Origin: Undibacterium_A arcticum
Lineage (GTDB): Bacteria > Pseudomonadota > Gammaproteobacteria > Burkholderiales > Burkholderiaceae_D
Assembly (NCBI RefSeq): GCF_042660705.1
Contig: NZ_JBHSUQ010000001.1
DNA length: 64,000 nt
Reading direction: 5' to 3' (one strand)
This document shows, in pieces, positions 15,479 through 25,049 of this stretch. Both the position numbers and the translations under genes were made by a program. The number at the start of each line of letters is the position of its first letter. Position 1 is the first letter of the stretch. A model generated the notes under the pieces. That model was not told the origin of the DNA. It worked only from the letters and a program-made list of their open reading frames with translations, and searched no databases.

Positions 15479-16492
15479 TCAGGCCGTCCATAGCGGCGGC
15501 TCATCCATCAATGCGATCTGCTCGCGCAGTTCGAGAATCCGGTCCTGCCAGTAGCGCTCCGTGTTAAACCACGGAAAAGCCAGCGGAAACGCCGGGTCGT
15601 CCCAGCGCCGCGCCAGCCATGCCGCGTAATGGATCAGGCGCAGCGTGCGCAAGGCTTCGACCAGGTGCAATTGGCGCGGATCGAAATCGCAAAAATCCTC
15701 GTAGCCGGCCAGCACATCGCCCAGCTGGCGCTGCATGTCGGCCCGTTCGCCCGACAGCAGCATCCAGAGATCCTGCACCGCCGGCCCCATGCGGCTGTCA
15801 TCGAAATCGACGAAGTGCGGACCGCCACCGGCGCGCTTGGGGTCGACTTCGTTCCACAACACATTGCCGCCATGGCAGTCACCGTGCAGGCGCAGCATCG
15901 CCACTTCGCCGGCGCGCTGGTAACAGCGCCGCACACCTTCAAGCGCCTGCTCGACCACGCTGCGGTAAGTCGCCATCAGCGCCGGCGGGATGAAGTCGTG
16001 CGATAACAGGAAATCGCGCGGCTCTTCGCCGAAGCTGGCGATATCGAGCGTCGGCCGGTGTTGATACGATTGCAACGCGCCGACCGCGTGTATGCGTCCG
16101 ATGAAGCGCCCGATCCATTCCAGCGTCGCGCGGTCTTCCAGTTCCGGCGCCCGGCCGCCGTGCTTGGCGAACACCGCGAAGCGAAAGCCATTGAACTGAT
16201 GCAGCGTCCGGTCGCCATCGACCGCCAGCGCCGGCACCACCGGGATCTCGCGCTCCACCAGTGCGTGCACGAACGCGTGCTCTTCCAGAATGGCGGCATC
16301 GCTCCAGCGCGCCGGCCGATAGAACTTTGCCACGACTGGCGGGCCCTCTTCCAGCCCGACCTGGTAGACCCGGTTTTCGTAACTGTTGAGCGCCAGCAAG
16401 CGGCCATCGCCGCGCACGCCGATGCTGTCGAGCGCATCAAGCACGCAATCGGGCGACAAATCGATGAAGGATAGTGGGGTTGAAATAGGCAT
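15479..16492 (-). CDS. srkA: SrkA-type stress response Ser/Thr kinase (YihE family)
   Basis: 337 residues from the ATG at 16492 (an upstream in-frame start at 16558 would lengthen it unnaturally). APH/ChoK-like kinase fold: NSYENRVYQVGLEEGPPVVAKFYRPARWSDAAILEEHAFV (ATP-binding Lys), LHGDCHGGNVLWN (catalytic HGDxHxxN loop) and HFVDFDDSRMGPAVQDLWMLL (DFD metal site). SrkA protects cells from stress-triggered death, in E. coli by countering MazF-linked killing. It is a single gene, divergent from the yecA-like gene at 16651. Confidence 0.9.
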   Translation of the reverse strand: MPISTPLSFIDLSPDCVLDALDSIGVRGDGRLLALNSYENRVYQVGLEEGPPVVAKFYRPARWSDAAILEEHAFVHALVEREIPVVPALAVDGDRTLHQFNGFRFAVFAKHGGRAPELEDRATLEWIGRFIGRIHAVGALQSYQHRPTLDIASFGEEPRDFLLSHDFIPPALMATYRSVVEQALEGVRRCYQRAGEVAMLRLHGDCHGGNVLWNEVDPKRAGGGPHFVDFDDSRMGPAVQDLWMLLSGERADMQRQLGDVLAGYEDFCDFDPRQLHLVEALRTLRLIHYAAWLARRWDDPAFPLAFPWFNTERYWQDRILELREQIALMDEPPLWTA

Positions 16493-16650
16493 ACCACCAT
16501 TGTACGTAGCAATTGAACCGCCGGTCCGGTTATCGGTGCAGCCATCGCGACGCGGCATTGTCGATTGGCGCGAACCATCGCCCCAGCGCCGCGATCCAAC
16601 CGCAACGCGTTACACTGTCGCCCTGATTCCGCCACCTTTCCGAGCACACC

Positions 16651-17343
16651 ATGCAACTCGACCAGCCACTCTCCGATAAAGAATTTAACGAACTAGACCA
16701 GTTCCTGCTGTCCGACCGCTGTCCGGACGATGCGATGACGATGGATTCGCTGCATGGCTACCTGAGCGCGATCGCGATCGGGCCGGTGATGATCCCGATG
16801 AGCGAATGGCTGCCGCAGGTGTGGGGCAGCGAGCAACAGCTGCCGACCTTCAAGAACGACAAGGAAGCCGAGCGCATGGTCAATCTGATCGTGCGCTTCA
16901 TGAATGAGATCGCGATCACGCTGGAAGTCGCGCCGAAGGAGTTCGAGCCGCTATTTTGCGAGCACGAGCACGAAGGCAAATCGCTGATCGACGGCGAGGC
17001 CTGGGCCTGGGGCTTCTGGGAAGGCATCAACCTGCGCGCCGAGGCGTGGGAGCCGATCTGGGAATCGAACCTGGCACCACTGATGCGACCGATCTACCTG
17101 CTCGGCGCCGACGAGATCGAAGAGGACGAATTACCGCTGGTCGATGACCCGGTCAAGGCGCACAAGCTGGCGATCGAGATTGAAGCAAATATCCAGGACA
17201 TCTACAAGTTCTGGCTACCGCTGCGCAGCTCCGGTATCGACACCGTCAAGCGCGAGGCGCCGAAGGTCGGGCGCAACGACCTGTGTCCTTGCGGCAGTGG
17301 CAAGAAGTTTAAGAAGTGCTGCGGCGCCGAACCGACGGCATAA
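16651..17343 (+). CDS. YecA/YgfB-family (UPF0149) protein with C-terminal SEC-C motif
   Basis: 230 residues. An N-terminal UPF0149 helical domain (LSDKEFNELDQFLLSDRCPDDAMTMDSLHGYLSAIAIGPVMIP; WAWGFWEGINLRAEAWEPIW) and a C-terminal zinc motif APKVGRNDLCPCGSGKKFKKCCG, identical in form to the SecA tail. In E. coli, YecA associates with SecA/ribosomes, so a role near protein export or folding is possible (family knowledge). Starts 158 bp from the divergent srkA start. Confidence 0.85.
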   Translation: MQLDQPLSDKEFNELDQFLLSDRCPDDAMTMDSLHGYLSAIAIGPVMIPMSEWLPQVWGSEQQLPTFKNDKEAERMVNLIVRFMNEIAITLEVAPKEFEPLFCEHEHEGKSLIDGEAWAWGFWEGINLRAEAWEPIWESNLAPLMRPIYLLGADEIEEDELPLVDDPVKAHKLAIEIEANIQDIYKFWLPLRSSGIDTVKREAPKVGRNDLCPCGSGKKFKKCCGAEPTA

Positions 17344-17507
17344 ACGTCCCAACGGCGCTGCATCGACGGCATGCGGCGGATGGGCGACCAATCCGCCGGC
17401 CGTTGCGCCTGCACCCTATCGCACGGGATGGCATACTCAATACAATACTCCCGTCAATATGCAGCTATCCCGCATTTAAAATACGGCAAAAATAGCAATA
17501 CTCCACC
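17344..17507. other. Convergent intergenic region with TACTCC-type repeat
   Basis: Between two convergent genes. Contains AATACTCCCGTCAATATGCA and, 50 bp on, AGCAATACTCC flanking CATTTAAAATACGGCAAAAA. A related arrangement lies in the 19.9 kb gap. No clear U-tract terminator. Confidence 0.45.
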
Positions 17508-19508
17508 TTAATTCTTCGGCGGCAGGAAAAATTCGCGGGGTCGGCGCAGCAATCGGTGCCACAGGCTGCTAGCCAGTTGCCGTTCCTGTGCAAAACTGAC
17601 GCTGCGCGCGCGCAGCGCCACCATCAGCGCCAGCGCGAAGCTGACCGCCAGATTGGTGAGTCCGATCACGGCCACACCCATCACGCCCATCACCAGCATC
17701 CGCGTGTCCGGATGAAAATCGAAGGCCACCAGCGCAAAGCCAACATTGGTGGCGGAAAAAGTAATGTGGCGGATGTCGATCGGCAAACCGAACAGCACGC
17801 CGATCGCCCACATGCCGCCCAGCAGGAAGCCGAAAAAGAAATTCCCCGCCAGCGCGCCCAGATTGCGCTCGACATAGCCGGCAAAGCGCTGCATGCGCGC
17901 CTCGCCAAACCAGCGTCGCGGCCATTGCAGCTGCAATAGCCGTTGCGGAATCTTGTTGTAGGTCGACAGGTTGTCGTAATAGCCGGCGATCAGGCCGGAC
18001 AGGAACAGACAGAATCCCGCATTCGCCGCGTAGAAAAATGCGCCGCTACTCAACGGGTCGATCTCCTGCAGCATGCTGGTGGCCTTGCCGGCATCGACGA
18101 AATGGGCGCCACTCACCGCGTGCCATGCCATCGCGATCAGGATCGCCACCGGCACGGTCAGCAGGATGTTGCCGAAGATTGCAGCAAACTGGCTGCGCGT
18201 GGTGCGCGCAATCAGCGTCGTCAGATCGGCCAGGCTGCGCTTGTCGTCGCCGCTGTCCTCGATGCTGGCGGCGATGGCATTGGCGGTCATCGCCGGCTGT
18301 TTGGTCGCGACCGTGAAATGCAGCATATGGATCAGCACAAACCCGAGCGCGTAATTGAGGCAGTACAACAGCGCCTGGCTGAGCGGCGCCAGATGCAAAC
18401 GACCCATCAGGATTTTGCTGGCGGCCATGAAGGCGATGATGAAACCGGCACCCAGCGCCGAGCGCAGCAGCGCAAAATACTCGCGCCGGTTGTCGGTAAT
18501 ATAGTGTTCGCCGGTGCGCTTGGCGTTCTCGGTGACGCGGATCGCCAGCACCGACATGTTCTGGCGCCAGTAGTGGGCCAGATTGTTGCGCCGGCATTCC
18601 GACATCACGAGATACTTGAACAACGCAACCAGCGGTTGGCCGACTGCCTCCAGCGTGCGGCTTTGCCCAAGCGCGGTCAGCACCGCCAACAGGCTTTCAG
18701 TCCGGCTCAAATGCTGGCGCAAGCGCTCCAGCGTAAAGGTCAGGTGGACGCTGGTGCCGGTTTCCGATGCGTGGTCGCGGGTGCGGTTGATGACATCGCG
18801 GCACTGTCCGAGTTGTACCAGCAGATGGGTGCTGCTGGGCCACGATTGCTGCGCGTCCTGCCACCACGCCGCATAGGCGCCGGCATAACTGAGCGTCGCG
18901 ACGTTTTGCGCCAGAAATGCCGAATCGACATTTTCCAGTTGCGGATCGACATGGATCAGCTCCGACTCCAGTCCCATCGCGGAAATGCGATACGACAGCA
19001 CCTGGATCGCTTCGAGCAATTGTCCGATGACGTACGGCAGCATGCGCAGGCCGAACTCGTCATCCTGCCCAAAACGCAAGGCGGCAAACAGTTCCAGCCA
19101 GACCTCGCCAGCGACACCGCTGACCCAGCGCGCGTCATCGGGCTCGGTAAAGATCAGGCGCATCACATCGCGCAAATAGGCCGGATCGATCGCATCGGGC
19201 AGCAGTTTATGGCTGACACGACGCGCCGACTCGGAGAAGAATCCGGTGTTTGGCAAAATCCCCGCGTCCACATATAGCGACAGATGCTTGCGCCCGAGCA
19301 GCAAGCTCACGATCGCGCTGCGCATCATCGCACGCCAGTCATCGTTGCTGTTCAGCAGGTGACACAAGGCGTGCAGCGACTGCGTTGCGGCGGCGACATC
19401 GCCCTTGCGGCGCGGACGAATGGCCGCGACCAGTGCCGCCAGCAGCACGCTCGGGTCGCTGTCGCGGTCGTTATAGTGCTGATATTGCCGGAGCAGGGTT
19501 TCGATCAT
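17508..19508 (-). CDS. SpecificRecomb family membrane protein ('site-specific recombinase' by name)
   Basis: 666 residues from the ATG at 19508 (MIETLLRQYQHYNDRDSDPSV). Soluble N-terminal half (residues 1-330), then several helices (SALGAGFIIAFMAASKIL, LYCLNYALGFVLIHMLHF, FGNILLTVPVAILIAMAWHAV, AFFYAANAGFCLFLSGLIAGYYDNL, FFFGFLLGGMWAIGVLFGLPI, MLVMGVMGVAVIGLTNLAVSFALALMVALRAR). It matches the Pfam SpecificRecomb family, related to the Neisseria Gcr protein. With six or more helices and no Tyr/Ser recombinase motif, I doubt that it is a recombinase. Stands alone. Confidence 0.75.
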   Translation of the reverse strand: MIETLLRQYQHYNDRDSDPSVLLAALVAAIRPRRKGDVAAATQSLHALCHLLNSNDDWRAMMRSAIVSLLLGRKHLSLYVDAGILPNTGFFSESARRVSHKLLPDAIDPAYLRDVMRLIFTEPDDARWVSGVAGEVWLELFAALRFGQDDEFGLRMLPYVIGQLLEAIQVLSYRISAMGLESELIHVDPQLENVDSAFLAQNVATLSYAGAYAAWWQDAQQSWPSSTHLLVQLGQCRDVINRTRDHASETGTSVHLTFTLERLRQHLSRTESLLAVLTALGQSRTLEAVGQPLVALFKYLVMSECRRNNLAHYWRQNMSVLAIRVTENAKRTGEHYITDNRREYFALLRSALGAGFIIAFMAASKILMGRLHLAPLSQALLYCLNYALGFVLIHMLHFTVATKQPAMTANAIAASIEDSGDDKRSLADLTTLIARTTRSQFAAIFGNILLTVPVAILIAMAWHAVSGAHFVDAGKATSMLQEIDPLSSGAFFYAANAGFCLFLSGLIAGYYDNLSTYNKIPQRLLQLQWPRRWFGEARMQRFAGYVERNLGALAGNFFFGFLLGGMWAIGVLFGLPIDIRHITFSATNVGFALVAFDFHPDTRMLVMGVMGVAVIGLTNLAVSFALALMVALRARSVSFAQERQLASSLWHRLLRRPREFFLPPKN

Positions 19509-20054
19509 AAGCAGAGTCCTGTGTAGGTGGCGCGATATGGCGCCATGGGCGCCTGTTTCGCGGTTGTGCCGACGCGCGTTGATCGCGTCGGCCTGCAGTG
19601 GTATGGCTGAAATGGATGGCGCCGATGTTACGGGCGCGGCGCAGATTTGTGGTGCATCAGCCAATGGATGCGATTGAAAGAGCGATTTCGCGCTTGAGGC
19701 ACAAGGTGGATATCGCGCCCGACCGGTGTAATCAGTCACCGCGATTGGGCTGGCAGCGGGTCGCGAGCGTCGCGACATTCGGCCAGTTGCGGTGCGCTCG
19801 TCGCTGCGCATGGCAGCCGCATCGCCAGGATGCACGGCTACAACTTAACGCGATATCGGGAGTATGCACTAACTCCCATCATTTGATATGCGGCAAATAA
19901 ACAATAACGACGGAGTATATCAGAGACTCAGAGACTCGCAAGTCTGTGCCGCCCCCCGCCTGCCGGCGCGAGCCGACTCCGGGTCCTTGTAGCAACACGC
20001 CACCTGCTAACGTGCAGCGCTGCGCGCATGCTGCAGCATGCTGCAGCTTGCTGA
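19509..20054. other. Intergenic region upstream of the SpecificRecomb gene
   Basis: 546 bp without a supported gene. It should hold the promoter of the minus-strand gene at 19508. At 19855-19920 is a GGGAGTATGC ... ATTTGATATGCGGCAAATAA ... CGGAGTATAT element of the dispersed family seen elsewhere in the window. Near 20027-20052 is a tandem repeat of CATGCTGCAG. Confidence 0.45.
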
Positions 20055-20651
20055 TTACAATTTGATGAAATGCTCGCGGTAGTAACGCAGTTCCTCTACC
20101 GATTCGATGATGTCGGCCAGCGCGGTATGTTTCTGATGTTTCTTGAAGCCGGTCGCAATCTCCGGTTTCCAGCGCTTGCACAGTTCCTTCAGCGTCGACA
20201 CGTCGAGATTACGGTAGTGGAAGAATGCCTCCAGCTTCGGCATGCCGCGCACCATGAAGCGGCGGTCCTGGCAGATGGTGTTGCCGCACATCGGCGATTT
20301 GCCGCTCGGCACAAAATGTTTCAGGAAGTCGATCAGCGCGCCTTCGGCATCCGCCTCCGACACGGTCGAGGCCTTGACCCGATCGATCAGGCCGGAGCGG
20401 CCGTGCGTACCCTTGTTCCACGCATCCATGCCGTTCATGGTGTCGTCCGATTGATGAATCGCGAACACCGGCCCCTCGGCCAGGATATTCAGGTGCATGT
20501 CGGTCACCACCACCGCCACCTCAATGATGCGATCATTGTCGGGATCGAGGCCGGTCATTTCCATGTCGACCCAGACCAGGTTGAATTCATTGGGACGGGC
20601 CGGCGTGCCCGGCACCAACGCTGGTGCGGACAAATCTGTGGCTTGTGACAT
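20055..20651 (-). CDS. orn: Oligoribonuclease
   Basis: 198 residues. DEDDh 3'-5' exonuclease that degrades 2-5 nt RNAs and pGpG. Motifs: NLVWVDMEMTGLDPDNDRIIEVAVVVTD (ExoI, Asp-Glu), GNTICQDRRFMVRGMPKLEAFFHYRNLDVSTLKELCKRW (ExoII) and KKHQKHTALADIIESVEELRYYREH (ExoIII, His and Asp). About 15 residues of N-terminal extension before NEFNLVWVDME. Divergent from the M48 protease gene, starts 48 bp apart. Confidence 0.96.
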   Translation of the reverse strand: MSQATDLSAPALVPGTPARPNEFNLVWVDMEMTGLDPDNDRIIEVAVVVTDMHLNILAEGPVFAIHQSDDTMNGMDAWNKGTHGRSGLIDRVKASTVSEADAEGALIDFLKHFVPSGKSPMCGNTICQDRRFMVRGMPKLEAFFHYRNLDVSTLKELCKRWKPEIATGFKKHQKHTALADIIESVEELRYYREHFIKL

Positions 20652-20699
20652 AATTCTTTCCTAGGCTTTAGCAATCGCTCATTTTCTCACAGGCACGGC

Positions 20700-21962
20700 A
20701 TGCTTTCTCTCACGTTTTCATTTTTGTTTGTCGGTTTTCTGGCGCTGACGGTGGCCCTGCGCTTCTGGCTCAGTGCGCGACATATACGTCATGTGTTGGC
20801 GCATCGCCATGCGGTGCCGGCAGAATTTGCCGAAAAAATCCCGCTCGAAGCGCACCAGAAAGCGGCCGATTACACGGTCGCCAAAACCAAGCTCGGACTG
20901 GTCATGCTGCTCGTCAATACTGCATTGCTGGTTGGCTTCACCCTGCTGGGCGGGCTGCAATGGCTGTCCACCACCCTATTTCAATTTGCCGGACCCGGCA
21001 TGGCTTACCAGATATCGCTGCTGGTCGCATTTGCCGTGATTTCCGGCGTGGTCGATCTGCCGTTCGACTATTACAAGCAGTTCGTGCTGGAACAGAAATT
21101 CGGTTTCAACAAGATGACATTGCGGCTGTTCTTCACCGATCTGGTCAAGGGCACGCTGCTCGGCGCCGCGATCGGGCTGCCGCTGATCTGGGTGGTGCTG
21201 ACGCTGATGGAATCCGGCGACCTGTGGTGGCTGTATGCGTGGCTGGTCTGGAGCGGGTTCCAGCTGCTGATGCTGGTGCTGTACCCGACCGTGATCGCGC
21301 CGCTGTTCAACAAGTTTGTGCCGCTGACCGATGACAGCCTGCGCGCCCGGATCGAGAATTTGATGACGCGCGTCGGGTTCGCGTCGAAAGGCCTGTACGT
21401 GATGGACGGCTCGAAACGCAGCGCTCATGGCAATGCCTATTTTTCGGGATTCGGCGCCGCCAAGCGCATCGTGTTCTTCGACACCCTGCTGTCACGCCTG
21501 GCGCCCCAGGAAATCGAGGCGGTGCTGGCGCACGAGCTCGGCCATTTCAAGCTGAAGCATATCGTCAAGCGTATCATCATGATGTTTGCGCTGTCGCTCG
21601 CGTTTCTGGCATTGCTCGGCTATTTGAAGACGCAGGTCTGGTTCTACACCGGCCTGGGCGTCGATCCGCTGCTGCTAGGCAGTAATGATGCGATGGCGCT
21701 GATCCTGTTCGCGCTGGCGTTGCCGGTGTTTACGTTCGTGTTCTCGCCGCTGACCTCGATCACTTCACGCAAGCATGAATTCGAGGCCGATGCGTTTGCC
21801 GCCAAATATACCGATGCGCACGACCTGGTGTCGGCGCTGGTCAAGATGTACGAGGATAACGCATCGACATTGACGCCCGATCCGCTGCATTCCAAATTTT
21901 ATGATTCGCATCCGCCGGCCAGCGTGCGTATCGGCAAACTGCTGGCCGCCCACGCGCATTGA
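20700..21962 (+). CDS. M48 (Ste24-type) membrane zinc metalloprotease
   Basis: 420 residues, six to seven membrane helices, with HELGHFKLKH (HExxH zinc site, ~residue 279) and the downstream Glu ligand in KHEFEADAFAAKY. An N-terminal M48_N segment (LPFDYYKQFVLEQKFGFNKMTLRLFFTDLVKG) marks it as CAAX-protease Ste24-like rather than HtpX. Bacterial members act in inner-membrane protein quality control. Followed by phhB and rsgA on the same strand, likely one operon. Confidence 0.9.
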   Translation: MLSLTFSFLFVGFLALTVALRFWLSARHIRHVLAHRHAVPAEFAEKIPLEAHQKAADYTVAKTKLGLVMLLVNTALLVGFTLLGGLQWLSTTLFQFAGPGMAYQISLLVAFAVISGVVDLPFDYYKQFVLEQKFGFNKMTLRLFFTDLVKGTLLGAAIGLPLIWVVLTLMESGDLWWLYAWLVWSGFQLLMLVLYPTVIAPLFNKFVPLTDDSLRARIENLMTRVGFASKGLYVMDGSKRSAHGNAYFSGFGAAKRIVFFDTLLSRLAPQEIEAVLAHELGHFKLKHIVKRIIMMFALSLAFLALLGYLKTQVWFYTGLGVDPLLLGSNDAMALILFALALPVFTFVFSPLTSITSRKHEFEADAFAAKYTDAHDLVSALVKMYEDNASTLTPDPLHSKFYDSHPPASVRIGKLLAAHAH

Positions 21963-21993
21963 CAGCGCGCACTAATATAGCGAGGACCACATC

Positions 21994-22352
21994 ATGCTGA
22001 CCACTGCCGATTTGCTCGAAAGAAATGCGCCCATCAGGAACAGGCGTTGAGCGACGCCGACATCGCGCAATACCTGAAACTGATTGAAGGCTGGGCGCTG
22101 CAACAAGGAAAAATATGCAAGACGTTTTCCTTCAATAATTATTACGAGACCCTGGCTTTCATCAATGCGATCGCCTATGTGATCCACGCCGAAGACCACC
22201 ATCCGGAATTGGTGGTGACCTATAACCGCTGCAGCGTCAGGTTCGATACCCACTCGGTCAACGCCGGTCGCGGCGGCCTCTCGGAAAATGATTTCATCTG
22301 CGCCGCCAAGGTGGATGCGATTTTCCAGCAATCGTTTGCCCTGAATACCTGA
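21994..22352 (+). CDS. phhB: Pterin-4a-carbinolamine dehydratase (frameshifted near the start)
   Basis: Recycles tetrahydrobiopterin/pterin cofactor (PCD/DCoH family). The ATG at 21994 reads MLTTADLLER, then the frame breaks at the AAA run 22023-22025; one more A gives KCAHQEQALSDADIAQYLKLIEGW. The rest is typical: KTFSFNNYYETLAFINAIAYVIHAEDHHPELVVTYNRCSVRFDTHSVNAGRGGLSENDFICAAKVD, with the EDHHPE active-site motif. About 119 residues. As read, a shorter form from an internal start at 22047 would be called. Between the M48 protease and rsgA. Confidence 0.88.
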
Positions 22353-22428
22353 ACAACTGACACAATGGCCGGCCTGCGCAGCATCAACGCACTTATGGGA
22401 ATGGAATACGCGAATTGAATAAGCAACA

Positions 22429-23427
22429 ATGACCCAACTTACCGGCACCATCATCGCCGCCCACGGCCGCCATTATCTGGCGCAAACCGAAACCTTACGG
22501 CTGCAATGCGTGACGCGCGGCAAGAAGACCAATGTTGCGGTTGGCGACCGCGTCAATCTGAAGCTGACCTCGGCTGACCAGGCGGTGATCGAATCGATCG
22601 CCGAACGCAAGACTCTGCTGTATCGCTCGGACCAATACAAATCCAAATTGCTGGCGGCCAATCTCACGCAATTGTTCATCGTGGTGGCGACCGAGCCCGG
22701 CTTTGCCGACGATCTGATTTCGCGTGCCCTGGTGGCGGCCGACGCGGCCGGCATCAGTGCCCATATCATCCTGAACAAAACCGATGTCACCGACGCGCTG
22801 GCCCGAACCCGCGAGCGGCTGCTGCCGTATTCATCGCTCGGCTATCCGGTGCACGAGGTATCGGCGCGCGCCTTTCCGGAACAGGCTTGCGCCACGCTGG
22901 CGCCCTTGCTGGCCGGCCAGTCGAGCATCCTGATCGGCCAGTCCGGCATGGGCAAGTCGTCGCTGATCAATCTGCTGGTACCCGACGCCGAAATCGCCAC
23001 CCGCGAGATTTCCGCGGCGCTCGACACCGGCAAGCACACCACCACCTTCACCCGGCTGTATGCGATGGGTAATGACAGCTCGATCATCGATTCACCCGGC
23101 TTTCAGGAATTCGGCCTGTACCATTTGTCGGAAGGCATGCTGGAGCGCGCGTTCCGTGAATTTTCACCATTTCTGGGTAACTGCAAGTATTACAACTGCC
23201 ATCACCTGATCGAACCCGGCTGTGCAGTCCTGGCCGCGACCGAAGGCGGTCAGATCGCGCGCATGCGCCATGCGCTATACGCACAGCTGTTGCACGAATC
23301 GTCGCAAACTGTATTAGGCGCTGGCCGCAGTCATGCTTCAGGCCGCAATCGCCAGCGCCGTCTGGACAATCAAAAAAGGACGCCGAAGCGTCCTTTTTTT
23401 GATTGTCCAGACGGCAACAGCGATTAG
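22429..23427 (+). CDS. rsgA: RsgA, ribosome small subunit GTPase
   Basis: 332 residues as read. Circularly permuted GTPase: G4 LNKTDV (~residue 116), G1 GQSGMGKSSL (~165), G3 DSPGFQEFG (~222), then the zinc-binding tail CKYYNCHHLIEPGCAV. It checks late 30S maturation. An N-terminal OB fold (TGTIIAAHGRHYLAQTETLRLQCVTRGKKTNVAVGD) is present. After LYAQLLHESSQTV (about 23314) the frame runs into the terminator hairpin, giving a ~35-residue nonsense-looking tail, so the true stop may lie near 23317 with a one-base error. Confidence 0.92.
   Translation: MTQLTGTIIAAHGRHYLAQTETLRLQCVTRGKKTNVAVGDRVNLKLTSADQAVIESIAERKTLLYRSDQYKSKLLAANLTQLFIVVATEPGFADDLISRALVAADAAGISAHIILNKTDVTDALARTRERLLPYSSLGYPVHEVSARAFPEQACATLAPLLAGQSSILIGQSGMGKSSLINLLVPDAEIATREISAALDTGKHTTTFTRLYAMGNDSSIIDSPGFQEFGLYHLSEGMLERAFREFSPFLGNCKYYNCHHLIEPGCAVLAATEGGQIARMRHALYAQLLHESSQTVLGAGRSHASGRNRQRRLDNQKRTPKRPFFDCPDGNSD
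23357..23415. terminator. Bidirectional terminator between rsgA and the subtilase gene
   Basis: Very long inverted repeat: arms GCCGTCTGGACAATC + A-run + GGACGC and its complement, loop CGAA, with six A on one side and seven T on the other. Serves the two convergent genes. The unequal A and T counts fit a missed base. Confidence 0.9.
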
Positions 23428-25049
23428 TTGTTACAACCGTAGGTCGCCAGGCGATCGTAAGCGTCCTTGGCACGAACCAGCCCAAAACCGTACTGAGGAT
23501 CGCGTCCCGGCGCGCCGAGGTCTTCAGCGCTCTTGTCGAGCGTGGTGCGAATCTGGTCTGCGGAGCACATCGGGAAGTAACTCCACACCAGAGCGGCAAC
23601 TGCCGATACATGCGGCGTCGCCATCGAGGTGCCATCAAAATACGCATAATTGGTGGCCTTGACCTTGACCGTGGCACTCTGACCTAGCTGCGTCCGCATC
23701 ACAGCGCCGTCGGCGGCGGAAGCGGTCGCGGACGGAATGGCGGTCACGGTATCGCCGAGCGTGCCGCCGAAGCTGCCACGGCCCAGGCTGTTGTAGACGA
23801 TTGCGCCGACGCCACCGCTAGCCTGGCAGTTTGCCACCTTGGCGCCGAAAGCGATCACGCCGCGTTCGATCAGGCAAATCTTGCCGGCAACCGCAGCATT
23901 TACTGCATCGCCGATCCCAAAATCGGCCAGCGGCGCAGTGACGGTCGCCTTCGGAGAACCGGTCATGTCGCCGGCCACGTAGGTCGTTCCCGCAATACTG
24001 ATCGTCGATTCACTACCGGTGCCCATTGGAACGGTGGACAGCACGTGGACGCCCGGCGCAGCGATTTCAACCTTGTTGTTGTACTGCGAGAAGCTGGCAT
24101 GCTGCTTGTTTTCGTCAAGCGCAGCCACCGACATCACGCTGGGATAGGATGCCGGGTAAGACAGCACCGCATTCCCGCTATTGCCGGCAGCGGCGATCGA
24201 CAGAATGCCTTTGCTGGCCAGTGCAGCAAAGGCATTTGCTTCGGTCAACGTTGGCTCGGCGCCGCCCAGCGACATACTGATCACGTTGGCACCGGCGCTG
24301 GCGCATTTGTTGGCAGCGGCGACCAGGCTCGAGGAATAAGCCCAGCCATCAGCACCAACCTTGACGATATGCAGGTGCAGCTGGCGGCTCGAAATGACCC
24401 CAACCACGCCGGTGCCGTTGTTATTGAGGGCCGAGATGGTGCCAGCCACGTGGGTGCCATGATGGTTTTCGTCGGCGTTCCACCAGCCGGTGCCGGGGTC
24501 GTATTCACCGGTGACTGTGCCGTTGTTGTTCAGGTCTTCGTGCTGAAGATCGTAACCGGAGTCGATGATGCAGACCATGCGATTGCCGGTGCGCGCGCCG
24601 CCGTTCGGCAGCTGGTCCGCCTGAACCATCTTGATCCCGTAAGGAATTTGTTGACCCGGGAAATAGGTCTTGCCGGAGGACGGGCTAGCCGCCGAGGACA
24701 GGCTCAGTGCCTGGTCCGCCATTGCAGCCGACATCGTATTCACGCCAGGCAGGCTGCGGATCGCGTCTGCTTCGACATAGTCGATACTGGGGTCGTTGCG
24801 CAAATCCTGTAGCGTCTGGTCCGACATTTCAACCGACATCGCATTCATGCCGTGAATCTTGAGTTTCACATTGCCACGGGCGCGGATCACTGCCGCATTG
24901 GCATTCAAGTCAGCGCCGGCCTTATAGGCGACGATAAATCGCTGGGGTTCGCCGGCAGCGGCGCCACCTGCCAGGCCAACAATCGCAGCGGTCAGGCAAA
25001 GCTTGGTAAGCTTGCCCAAGCTGGATACAGTCACTTTCGATTCAAGCAT
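23424..25049 (-). CDS. Secreted subtilisin-like serine protease (S8) with I9 propeptide and PA insert
   Basis: 541 residues. Signal peptide (LCLTAAIVGLAGGAAA), I9-type propeptide (RFIVAYKAGADLNANAAVIRARGNVKLKIHGMNAMSVEMSDQTLQDL ... YVEAD), then the catalytic triad: Asp in VCIIDSGYD, His in HHGTHVAGT, Ser in FDGTSMATPHVSAVAALVW. A protease-associated (PA) domain is inserted between His and Ser (KICLIERGVIAFGAKVANCQASGGVGAIVYN). It ends shortly after the catalytic domain, so no P-pre or autotransporter tail. Probably exported by Sec and released by type II secretion (inference). Stands alone. Confidence 0.92.
   Translation of the reverse strand: MLESKVTVSSLGKLTKLCLTAAIVGLAGGAAAGEPQRFIVAYKAGADLNANAAVIRARGNVKLKIHGMNAMSVEMSDQTLQDLRNDPSIDYVEADAIRSLPGVNTMSAAMADQALSLSSAASPSSGKTYFPGQQIPYGIKMVQADQLPNGGARTGNRMVCIIDSGYDLQHEDLNNNGTVTGEYDPGTGWWNADENHHGTHVAGTISALNNNGTGVVGVISSRQLHLHIVKVGADGWAYSSSLVAAANKCASAGANVISMSLGGAEPTLTEANAFAALASKGILSIAAAGNSGNAVLSYPASYPSVMSVAALDENKQHASFSQYNNKVEIAAPGVHVLSTVPMGTGSESTISIAGTTYVAGDMTGSPKATVTAPLADFGIGDAVNAAVAGKICLIERGVIAFGAKVANCQASGGVGAIVYNSLGRGSFGGTLGDTVTAIPSATASAADGAVMRTQLGQSATVKVKATNYAYFDGTSMATPHVSAVAALVWSYFPMCSADQIRTTLDKSAEDLGAPGRDPQYGFGLVRAKDAYDRLATYGCNN

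Noticed and set aside
17943..19277. 444-codon plus-strand open frame opposite the SpecificRecomb gene
   Set aside because: Antisense shadow with no start signal and low-complexity Arg/Gln/His composition.
17508..19508. Reading the SpecificRecomb gene as a mobile-element recombinase
   Set aside because: It has many membrane helices, no tyrosine or serine recombinase motif, no flanking repeats and sits among core genes.
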